DNA of 64,000 nt from JBEKTW01 sp963727845. GTDB taxonomy: Bacteria > Bacteroidota > Ignavibacteria > UBA10030 > SZUA-254. Below are positions 8,400-16,184 of this stretch, piece by piece. A model generated the notes under the pieces. It saw nothing but the letters and a program-made list of their open reading frames with translations. It was not told the DNA's origin and did no database searches. The stretch is from contig CAVSHI010000002.1 in the NCBI GenBank assembly GCA_963727845.1, positions 62,001 through 126,000 on the forward strand, in the 5' to 3' direction. The translations under genes were made by a program, and so were the position numbers. The first letter of the stretch is position 1, and every line of letters starts with the position of its first letter.

Positions 8400-8739
8400 A
8401 TACTCCAGCTTCCCCGGCGCAGCGATTGACGAGATCGGGGGAACGAACTTCGGCAAGCTGATGGTCGAATGGGTCCTGCCGCCGGTCCGGTTCCGGCGAT
8501 TGGGTTTCACGAACCTCTATTGTACCTGGGCGCACGCGACACTCTTCACTTCCGGCATCGTCACGAACATCGATAGCCGGGACAACCGACAGTCCGTAGC
8601 AGACGCCGGCGGGCAGGTTGACTTCAAGCTGGTCCTTTTGTCGCGGCTGGAAGCAACCTTCTCCGTCGGATACGCGGTTGCCTCCGAGCTCGCTCAAAGA
8701 TCGGAAAAGGAAATCATGTTCTCGTTGAAGATCATGTAG
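8290..8739 (+). CDS. Frameshifted C-terminal part of the peptidase-barrel protein
   Basis: This frame carries on the barrel strands after the stop at 8399: useful coding starts near 8385 with KRYREYSSFPGAAIDE and ends in a typical barrel terminus (EKEIMFSLKIM). The two frames are offset by one base, so one extra base near 8380-8395 restores a single protein of about 980 residues. The ATG at 8290 is not a real start. It could be a sequencing error or a true disabling mutation; the sequence alone cannot decide. Confidence 0.7.
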   Translation: MRWATLPGIAIIPLPTSTSGGLETIGSTTETSKRYREYSSFPGAAIDEIGGTNFGKLMVEWVLPPVRFRRLGFTNLYCTWAHATLFTSGIVTNIDSRDNRQSVADAGGQVDFKLVLLSRLEATFSVGYAVASELAQRSEKEIMFSLKIM

Positions 8740-8793
8740 TGAATTCCTGTACTGCGTTCCCTTCACCATCGATAATCATTCTCGACTCGCCCC

Positions 8794-9795
8794 GTGATTA
8801 AGGTTGCCGTCAGTCTTATCCCCGTTCTCCTGTTTCTCAGCGCACTGGTATTCCTGGATAGCTATAAGCTTGTCAGGTTTCGATCTATCCTCGTGACGAT
8901 CCTGGCGGGCTGTGCCGCAGCATTGATTTCGTTCTTCATCAACACCTTCATCATGCGCGTTCTTGATCTGGATCTGGAACATATGAGGATGTACGTTGGA
9001 CCGCAGGTCGAGGAGCTGACGAAAGCATGTTACTTTGTTTACATCATGAGATCAAAGAGAGTCGGCTTCGTGGTTGATGCGGCCATCTATGGCTTCGCGA
9101 TTGGCGCCGGGTTTGGGCTTCTCGAGAATGTTTATTATTTGTGGTCGGTTCCCAATGCAACTCTGTTCACATGGATTATCCGGGGACTGGGCACGGCCAT
9201 TATGCATGGTGGAACGACGGCGATCTTTTGCACGATGTCAAAGAATCTGTCGGACAGGAAATCTCCCCGGGCAATTTCAGTGTTCCTGCCTGGTCTCCTG
9301 GTGGCGATGCTGGTGCATTCACTGTATAATCATTTCTTCTTTTCACCGTTCCTATCGACAATTATTCTGCTTGTTTTCCTTCCCGTCGTATTCCTGATCG
9401 TTTTTGACCGTAGCGAAAGAGCGACGGAGAGCTGGCTGAAGGTGGGATTTGATACCGATGTGCAGTTGCTGGACATGATCATGTCGGAAACCCTCGCGCG
9501 AACCAACATAGGCTCATATCTGCAATCGCTGAAGGGAAAATTTTCCGGAGAGATCCTCGTCGACATGCTCTGCATGTTAAGGCTTCACCTGGAATTGTCG
9601 ATTCGCGCCAAAGGTGTTCTGCTGATGCGCCAATCAGGCTTTGAGCCTGTTATCGACCCACAGATTCGACAGAAATTCTCGGAGTTGAAGTACTTGGAGA
9701 AAAGTCTCGGTGTCACCGGCAAACTTGCCATCGCCCCGCTTCTTCATACGAGCAGCAGGGATTTGTGGCAGTTGTACATGCTGCAGAACGGGTGA
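8794..9795 (+). CDS. PrsW-like intramembrane metalloprotease with extra C-terminal domain
   Basis: 333 residues from a GTG start. It shows the PrsW/CPBP-like motifs: EE in PQVEELTKACYF (about residue 73), then FGLLENVYYL, the histidine in GTAIMHGGTTAIF and the histidine in LVHSLYNHFF, spread over about seven membrane helices. PrsW in Bacillus cleaves a membrane anti-sigma factor, so a link with the anti-sigma factor at 3319 is conceivable (inference). Residues about 225-333 form a cytoplasmic helical tail (RLHLELSIRAKG, then LEKSLGVTGKLAIAPLL) absent from ordinary PrsW. A decayed copy of that tail lies at 12559-12678. The kinase gene at 9848-12411 converges on it. Confidence 0.85.
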   Translation: MIKVAVSLIPVLLFLSALVFLDSYKLVRFRSILVTILAGCAAALISFFINTFIMRVLDLDLEHMRMYVGPQVEELTKACYFVYIMRSKRVGFVVDAAIYGFAIGAGFGLLENVYYLWSVPNATLFTWIIRGLGTAIMHGGTTAIFCTMSKNLSDRKSPRAISVFLPGLLVAMLVHSLYNHFFFSPFLSTIILLVFLPVVFLIVFDRSERATESWLKVGFDTDVQLLDMIMSETLARTNIGSYLQSLKGKFSGEILVDMLCMLRLHLELSIRAKGVLLMRQSGFEPVIDPQIRQKFSELKYLEKSLGVTGKLAIAPLLHTSSRDLWQLYMLQNG

Positions 9796-12411
9796 GACCT
9801 CACCGGCAAATGAAGAAAATGATCCTGCCACGCTAGTACTTTTGGTGTTACTGACGGGCGAGCACGAGAAGATCGGGATCGGACCGATAGCGTTCAAAAT
9901 TAAGGGCCGTTGACAGGTAGTCGGCATCATATTCAGGACTTCGCCCCTTGGCGCGTTTGAACATCTCAGCATCCTGCGTTTGTTTCCCAGGATTGAATGA
10001 ACACCGGCGATTCTGATGAGCACTTCATCATCCGTGGAATCCATGCTGAACGCCTTCTCAGCCGACGCAGATGCTCCGGCGGCCTCTCCCAATCGGGCTT
10101 GAAATAATCCCTGCTCTGCTGTGTACTCAGCACTTCCGCCTTCTTTGCCCATCTTCGACTGAAGGAGCTGAAGCCCTTCCGACAGGGTTGTTTTCGCTTC
10201 CATGCGCTTGTTCCATCGCTGATATGTGACCCCCAAGGCATAGAACAATTCCGGCGCGGACTGAAGGGCCCGGATTCCTGCTTGGAGAATCGATTCCGCC
10301 GGGGCAATATTCCCGCGGATGATCTGGATCTCTGCAATATACTCGTAGGGCTGCTCGGCTTTCGGTTGCACGCCGATTGCCCGCGAGTAGTATAGTACGG
10401 CGCTATCATACTGATGTGTCCGTTCGAATTCATTGCCGAGGTTGAGAACCGGCATATATTGCAGGGGATCGAGCACCACTGCCCTCCGAAGCGATTGAAT
10501 AGCCTGGTCGTCTTTCTTGAGTTGTGCATACGCCACCCCAAGATTTGAGGTCACTAGCCAGTCTTCGGGATCAACCTCCTCCAGTTTCTTTAGAAGAACG
10601 ATTGCCTGCACGGGGTCGTTCAATCGAAAGAGATAGGTTACAGCCGCCTCAGTGAGCGCATAGGAATTGCGGTGGTCTATGTCAAGTGATCGATGGAGAA
10701 GCGCCAGTCCATCCTGAACCTTGCCCCTCGCATTCGAAATGCTTCCGAGCATTGCAAGCGCCTGAGAATTCACTGAGTCGAGCTTCAGGAGCTTCGTACA
10801 GATGAGAGTCGCATCGTCGAGATTACTTTCGGAGAAATCCCACCCCTGCAGGTAAGGTTCTATCTTCGCATCGGCCAACCCTTCGAGACCTAAGACAAAA
10901 GTGGAATCAGCCCTCACTGCATTTGAAAAGTAACTCATCGCCAGCAAATTGTCATCCTTATTGAAACGATCGCGATAGTAGACCCCGTGAAGATAAGAAT
11001 CATAAGCGTCGGCATTTATCGTACCGGACGGAGGCCGTACGGATTTCGTGTCGATGGAGAGACGATCGGCGAGATTTCCCACAGCTTTCGCTTTTATCGA
11101 TAATATCTCTCCCGGTTGTCCTTCATACTCCTGGCTCCACATTTCCTTTCCTTGATCAGCATCGATTAATGATATGTCAAGCTTGAGGCGTGCGGGAAGA
11201 AGTTGCATCTCCCCTTTGACCAGGAAATGGACTCCGAGCGCCTTCCCGATTTCCCGGGGGCTTTCCCGACTATCCCTGTACCGGGCGGAACTGGACCGGG
11301 AAATGACAAATGTTGTCGGGAGCATGGAGAGCCCTTTGGCGATATCGGCTGTCAGACCGTCAGCGTAATAATCCTGCTCGGGATTTCCACGATTGATAAA
11401 AGGAAGAACGGCAATCGTCACACCGTGGGAAGAAGATTGTGTCCCTCCATGGAAGTAGATATATGTGATAGCCCCGGCTCCAAGCACGAGAATAGCGCCA
11501 ATCAGTATTAGTACTTTGGGTCGATGGTTGAGGAAGATATTCGCGAATAGTTTTGTTGCGAGCTCACCCGTCGATCGATCCATCCCGACTTCACTCGTGC
11601 CGCCCTCAGTGACAGCAATAGCTGTGAGAAATTCATTAACAGATTGATACCGCTTCGAAGGATCTTTTTCTAATCCTTTCTGGATTGTCCTCCACAGAGA
11701 AGGAGGGACGTCCGCGCGGTGGGTTGTAATTGGCTCCGGGTCTTCGTTTACAATTGAGTACATGAGTGCAGTCTCAAACTCACCCCTGAAAGGGCGAACA
11801 CCCGTTAACATTTCATAAAGGATGACGCTCAACGACCAGACATCCGTGTTGGGCGCCAATGAATCTCCGCGCGCCTGTTCGGGCGACATGTAGGCTGCCG
11901 TCCCGACGCTCGTCCCTGTGCGCGTCAGTTGAACCCCGCCAGAAAGCTTCGCGAGGCCGAAATCGATGATCTTCGGGATCCCGTCGTGAGTAAAAAGAAT
12001 GTTTTCCGGCTTCAGGTCCCTGTGGATGATGCCCGCCTCATGGGCTGCGGAGAGCCCGGTCGCAATTTGCTTTGCTATAGAGACTGATTCATCTATCGTT
12101 AGTTGACCCTTACGGATTCTTTCTCTCAGCGTACCACCGTCGTAGTAGGCCATCGCAATGAATAACTGCCCGTCATCGGTCCCGGCGGTCTCAAAGATTG
12201 CTCCTATGTTCGGGTGGTCAATGGCAGATGCGGCTTTTGCTTCGGTCAGAAAACGGGCCGTCTGCTCATCGTCGGCAGCAAGATGATGCGGAAGAAATTT
12301 GAGGGCCACAAATCGCCCGAGAGTTGTATCCTGTGCCTTGTAGACAATTCCCATGCCTCCTTGTCCCAGTTTTTCGACGATCTTATAGTGAGAAATTGTC
12401 TTCCCAACCAT
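9634..12411 (-). CDS. Ser/Thr protein kinase with TolB-like and TPR domains (C-terminus frameshifted)
   Basis: Kinase domain at residues 10-265 with GQGGMGIVYKA, catalytic HRDLKPEN and DFGLAK. A membrane helix follows at about 298-318 (VLILIGAILVLGAGAITYIY). Next come a TolB/FlgO-like domain (TIAVLPFINRG, YYADGLTADI) and TPR repeats from about 470 to 800. The last 110 residues are out of register: a shift near 9975-9990 leaves the TPR frame, and in the other frame the protein would end normally with LNFERYRSDPDLLVLARQ and a TAA at 9848-9850. As written, the ORF runs 162 bases antisense into the prsW-like gene, which is probably not real. No clear Shine-Dalgarno at ATG 12411. Confidence 0.85.
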   Translation of the reverse strand: MVGKTISHYKIVEKLGQGGMGIVYKAQDTTLGRFVALKFLPHHLAADDEQTARFLTEAKAASAIDHPNIGAIFETAGTDDGQLFIAMAYYDGGTLRERIRKGQLTIDESVSIAKQIATGLSAAHEAGIIHRDLKPENILFTHDGIPKIIDFGLAKLSGGVQLTRTGTSVGTAAYMSPEQARGDSLAPNTDVWSLSVILYEMLTGVRPFRGEFETALMYSIVNEDPEPITTHRADVPPSLWRTIQKGLEKDPSKRYQSVNEFLTAIAVTEGGTSEVGMDRSTGELATKLFANIFLNHRPKVLILIGAILVLGAGAITYIYFHGGTQSSSHGVTIAVLPFINRGNPEQDYYADGLTADIAKGLSMLPTTFVISRSSSARYRDSRESPREIGKALGVHFLVKGEMQLLPARLKLDISLIDADQGKEMWSQEYEGQPGEILSIKAKAVGNLADRLSIDTKSVRPPSGTINADAYDSYLHGVYYRDRFNKDDNLLAMSYFSNAVRADSTFVLGLEGLADAKIEPYLQGWDFSESNLDDATLICTKLLKLDSVNSQALAMLGSISNARGKVQDGLALLHRSLDIDHRNSYALTEAAVTYLFRLNDPVQAIVLLKKLEEVDPEDWLVTSNLGVAYAQLKKDDQAIQSLRRAVVLDPLQYMPVLNLGNEFERTHQYDSAVLYYSRAIGVQPKAEQPYEYIAEIQIIRGNIAPAESILQAGIRALQSAPELFYALGVTYQRWNKRMEAKTTLSEGLQLLQSKMGKEGGSAEYTAEQGLFQARLGEAAGASASAEKAFSMDSTDDEVLIRIAGVHSILGNKRRMLRCSNAPRGEVLNMMPTTCQRPLILNAIGPIPIFSCSPVSNTKSTSVAGSFSSFAGEVSPVLQHVQLPQIPAARMKKRGDGKFAGDTETFLQVLQLREFLSNLWVDNRLKA

Positions 12412-12558
12412 GGAAATTCATTTGTGTGACGAATGGCAATGTCGCTGTAACTTAGCAGGTCTATTTGGCATTGGCGAAAATATACAAAAAGATACCAAAA
12501 GAACCTATGTTGTACGTTTATCTCCTGGAGTGACGTTGCTCTCCGAAATCAATGAAGT

Positions 12559-12678
12559 CCAATCGGAGTTGATATGTTTGGAGAAGAGTCTCGGTGTGAC
12601 CGGCAAACTTGCTATCGCCCCACTTCTTCATACAAGCACCAGGGTTTGTGGGAGTTGTACCTGCTTCAGAACCAGTGA
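12559..12678 (+). pseudogene. Remnant of a second prsW-like gene (3' end)
   Basis: About 120 bases closely match the 3' end of the prsW-like gene (9676-9795), encoding LEKSLGVTGKLAIAPLLHTS. A missing base near 12644 shifts the frame; restoring it gives GLWELYLLQNQ and then TGA, matching the intact DLWQLYMLQNG. No upstream part of the gene remains; the kinase 1 gene begins about 150 bases away. It sits next to the 3' end of the second kinase just as the intact copy sits next to the first. Confidence 0.8.
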
Positions 12679-12687
12679 GACACCCGA

Positions 12688-15216
12688 TCATTTCTGCTGC
12701 CGTTCTGCATCCTTCCCCATCCCTTCCACTTTCGATTTGACCAGGTTCATCAACTGCATAAAATCCTTGTTACCTCGGAGACTCTCCAGACGGGGGTCCT
12801 TGAGAGCCAGAAGATAATCCCGCCAGCCGGCATCGATCGCTTTCTGCAGCCAGCGGCATGCCTCCTTTTTGTCAGCCTGGTTCGCGTTGACAATGGCTAA
12901 GTCGAAAGGAATGTAATACCATTCATTGCCCCGAGCTATGCCTTCCTGGTCAAGCATGAGGCTCTGAGCGAATAGTTCCCTGGCTTTGTCGGGCTGGCCC
13001 AATTTTAGATAGACATAGCCCAAGCTGGTAGTATTGGCGATACCTGTTATCCAGGGAACGGTTGAGATGTCGACCGAGACAGCTTTTTCATAATATTTTC
13101 TGGCCCGATTCAAATCGCCGGTGAATAGAGCCACATCCCCTGCCAAAGCGAGTCCATCAATATCGTTTGCATTCAAGGAAAGGACCTTCCGGCTATATTC
13201 CTCGGTCTGGCGCGAGTCGCCAGTCCGCAGATATAGATAGGCAAGCCCGACATACGCGGCGGCGTTCTCCGGCTGGTACTCTACGGCTTCACGGAACCGC
13301 TGGAATGCTTTTGCAGTATCGTCCAACAATGCATACGTCATGCCGAGAGCATATGAATTGAGTCGGATGCTGACGTTTGATTCACTCGGGACGAGCGGAT
13401 CAAGCACGAGAGATTGCTTAAGCCAGATCGCTGCTTGCGCAAGTTCCCCTACATAGAGATTTGTCCACCCGAGGTTGCCGGCTGCAAGAGCATAGTTTGG
13501 ATTGATTTTGATGGCCGTCCCATAAGCCTCCAGCGCCCTGCGATGTTGCCCTCTTCCCGCCATGGCAAATCCCAGCGCTTTGTAACCTTCGGCAAGATCA
13601 TGATCGAGGGTAAGGGATAGTTTACTCACCGCAACGGCCGAGTCAGTCCAGAAAGCCGGGTGTCCGAATCTGCCGGCACGTTGGCTGTACGCGTCCGCCA
13701 ATCCTGCGTATGCAAGAGCATAATTGGGATCAAGGGCAAGAGCCTGTTTGAAAAACTCAATTGCGGTTTCGTTATCCGCGTCGCGGTACTGGTAATAATA
13801 CTCTCGTCCTTTGAGGTAGTAATCGTAGGCGGCCAGATTCTCCGTGGGACTTTTTCCGATCCGCCGCAGCTCTGTCGGCGTCAACTTCGCCTGGAGGGCG
13901 GCGGAGATATGCCGGGCAACATCGCTCTGGATGGCAAAAATTTGCGTCATCTCTTTGTCGTACGTTTCGCCCCAGAGATGGTCGTCGGTGGCTGCATCGA
14001 TTAGTTCTGCGACGATCCGTACCTGGTTATCCCCGCGGCGAACACTACCCTCCAGGATCGTACTGACGCCGAGCTCCTTTGCAACATCTCGAATGTTCTC
14101 TTCGACGTTCTTATAGCGCATGACCGACGTGCGCGAAATGACCTTGAGATCGCTGACCTTCGAGAGTTGCGCAATGATGTCCTCGGTCATGCCGTCACTG
14201 AAATAATCGTCCTGTTGGTTCCCGCTGAGATTCTTAAACGGCAACACCGCAATGGATTTCTTCTCGGCAGACACTTTTCCCTTCGGCACGAACACATAAG
14301 CAACGAAGAGGCACGCCACGATGAGCGCGGCGATTGCAATCCGCCGTATTATTGTGGAGTGTTTCCGTGGTCGGCGGTGTTTGCCGGTGTCTCCTTGCTG
14401 TGCTTGATGTAAGGCGGTTATGGCTTCGTCAAAATTCTGCGGCCGCTTGTCCCGGTCTTTTTCGAGACATCGGCGGATCAACTCCTGCAAAGTGTCCGGA
14501 AGATCGCGTCGTTCGGCTGTGATCGGAATGGGTTCTTCATTTACAATTGAGTAGTTGATCGCAGCCTCATGTTCACCGCGGAATGGCAGATGGCCGGTGG
14601 CTAATTCATAAAGGACCACCCCGAAGGAAAATATATCCGAACGGCCGTCGACGTTTTCACCACGAATCTGCTCGGGGGACATGTAGGAGGGTGTTCCCAG
14701 AGTACTGCCGGTCTTCGTCACGTCAGAGGCGCCTTTGAATTTTGCCAGCCCGAAGTCAGTGAGCTTGATTTTTCCATCTTCAGTTAAGAGCACGTTGTCG
14801 GTTTTCACGTCGCGGTGAATAATGCCGTGCTGATGCGCACACGCCAATCCGGCGGCGATTTGTAACCCGTAGTCGGTGATCTCGGCGAGGGATAGTTGCT
14901 GGCCCGCAGCCGTAAGCTGTTTGATTTGTTCCTTTAGAGTTCCGCCCGGCAAAAACTCGAACGCGAGAAATCGCTGTCCCCCTTCTTGCTCACAACTGTA
15001 AATCGTGGCGACGTTGGGATGGTTCAAGGCGGAGATTGCTTTCGCTTCCCGTTCAAAGCGCGCAACATCGTCGGATGAGCGGAGAAGATTCGGCGGAAGG
15101 AATTTCAGAGCCACGAGGCGGTCGAGCGTAAGGTCCCGTGCTTTGTACACGATTCCCATCCCGCCTTCGCCTATTTTTTCGAGAATGGTGTAGTGAGAGA
15201 TAGTGCTTCCGATCAT
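12688..15216 (-). CDS. Ser/Thr protein kinase with TolB-like and TPR domains
   Basis: Kinase domain (GEGGMGIVYKARDLTLDR, HRDVKTDNVLL, DFGLAKFKG) followed by one membrane helix (IAIAALIVACLFVAYVFV). A TolB-like periplasmic domain (SIAVLPFKNLSGNQQDDYF, SDGMTEDIIAQL) and 8-10 TPR units come next, with an intact C-terminus. About 842 residues. The frame is open to 15318, but the kinase homology begins at ATG 15216 (alternative 15228). It shares its architecture with the kinase at 9634 and lies in the same orientation, so the two probably arose by duplication, though they are now well diverged. Such receptors phosphorylate Ser/Thr targets in response to envelope signals; no partner can be named. 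Confidence 0.9.
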   Translation of the reverse strand: MIGSTISHYTILEKIGEGGMGIVYKARDLTLDRLVALKFLPPNLLRSSDDVARFEREAKAISALNHPNVATIYSCEQEGGQRFLAFEFLPGGTLKEQIKQLTAAGQQLSLAEITDYGLQIAAGLACAHQHGIIHRDVKTDNVLLTEDGKIKLTDFGLAKFKGASDVTKTGSTLGTPSYMSPEQIRGENVDGRSDIFSFGVVLYELATGHLPFRGEHEAAINYSIVNEEPIPITAERRDLPDTLQELIRRCLEKDRDKRPQNFDEAITALHQAQQGDTGKHRRPRKHSTIIRRIAIAALIVACLFVAYVFVPKGKVSAEKKSIAVLPFKNLSGNQQDDYFSDGMTEDIIAQLSKVSDLKVISRTSVMRYKNVEENIRDVAKELGVSTILEGSVRRGDNQVRIVAELIDAATDDHLWGETYDKEMTQIFAIQSDVARHISAALQAKLTPTELRRIGKSPTENLAAYDYYLKGREYYYQYRDADNETAIEFFKQALALDPNYALAYAGLADAYSQRAGRFGHPAFWTDSAVAVSKLSLTLDHDLAEGYKALGFAMAGRGQHRRALEAYGTAIKINPNYALAAGNLGWTNLYVGELAQAAIWLKQSLVLDPLVPSESNVSIRLNSYALGMTYALLDDTAKAFQRFREAVEYQPENAAAYVGLAYLYLRTGDSRQTEEYSRKVLSLNANDIDGLALAGDVALFTGDLNRARKYYEKAVSVDISTVPWITGIANTTSLGYVYLKLGQPDKARELFAQSLMLDQEGIARGNEWYYIPFDLAIVNANQADKKEACRWLQKAIDAGWRDYLLALKDPRLESLRGNKDFMQLMNLVKSKVEGMGKDAERQQK

Positions 15217-15393
15217 CGTGCTTCCCATATTGAGCGACCGCTCTGTCGCAAAATTGTCTTGCCAGTGTTCTCGGATGCGTGCATCTGATTTGAGCGAATT
15301 TGGAACAAATTTCCCCATATTGTACTGAAATTCAACATGGGAATCAAGCTATTCTCAAGGGCAGAAAAATTCCGGCCAGGCCGGCCTTCTTTC

Positions 15394-15425
15394 TTGACTT
15401 TCATCGTAGAAATTAGTTAATTTCA
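15394..15425 (+). promoter_or_regulatory. Predicted promoter and conserved leader (copy 1)
   Basis: TTGACT (15394-15399), an 18-base spacer and TAATTTCA (15418-15425). The 80 bases after it resemble those after a twin promoter at 23400. In the 390-base gap 15319-15707 the rest is non-coding; it holds CGTGC-CGCAA-GCACG (a small hairpin near 15620) and a possible signal-peptide start (MNRLITLALLMW at 15582) that soon degenerates. The ORF6N gene follows 280 bases downstream. Confidence 0.4.
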
Positions 15426-15707
15426 CGGATTTCTTTCGGGGACGAGGCAACGGGTCAGGGGACTTACCATGTTGCCGCATGCTATTTGGATTTTTCCAAG
15501 ACTTACTACTCATACGTGGACGTATTTCGATGTGAAATACCGATTATTTTTTGGGGCTCGTGTGAATTGAAACCGAAAAAAATGAATCGCTTAATCACAC
15601 TCGCACTTTTAATGTGGCGTGCCGCAAGCACGATACACGCCCCGTGGTCAATCGATCCCGCGATGAATGCTCCTGTCTGGATTTCACTTTATACTTAACC
15701 TACTGCG

Positions 15708-16037
15708 ATGCCTGAAACCATTTCTGTTGAATCTGTAGCCCGGAAGATCTTCGTTTTCAGGGGGCAGAAGGTTATGCTTGAGAAAGACCTTGCCGAGCTT
15801 TATCGTGTCCCGACGAAGCGCTTGAACGAGCAAGTTGGGAGGAGCGTTCGACGTTTTCTGGGTGATTTCATGTTTCAGCTGGATCAAGAGGAGTTTGAAT
15901 CTTTGAGGTCGCAAATTGCGACCTCAAACAGACGAGGCGGTAGACGATCCTTCCCCTATGTTTTTACGGAACAGGATGTGGCTATGCTTTCTCCTATTCT
16001 GAATAGTGAACGAGCGATTCAGGTCAATAAAGTATAG
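15708..16037 (+). CDS. ORF6N-domain protein, C-terminally truncated
   Basis: 109 residues. ORF6N is a KilA-N-related DNA-binding domain common in phage and Bacteroidota chromosomes. Seen here: FRGQKVMLEKDLAELYRVPT, then LNEQVGRSVRRFLGDFMFQL and the end motif FTEQDVAMLSPILNSERAIQ. Family members normally continue with QVNIAIMR... and a helical tail. Here the sequence breaks off after QVN with KV and a stop, so the helical tail is missing. Probably a decayed phage or mobile-element gene; whether it is still made is unknown. Confidence 0.75.
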   Translation: MPETISVESVARKIFVFRGQKVMLEKDLAELYRVPTKRLNEQVGRSVRRFLGDFMFQLDQEEFESLRSQIATSNRRGGRRSFPYVFTEQDVAMLSPILNSERAIQVNKV

Positions 16038-16184
16038 CGTGAAACATTAGATCGGCTATGAAGAATCATATCTTTGCTTTCTGTATACCTCTTCTCCGTT
16101 CCAGGCTGCAGGGGCTTGCCCGGTGGTCGTGCGATGCCGCCTTCAATACTCCTGTCTGCTCGGAGACACACAATTGACGCAAAA

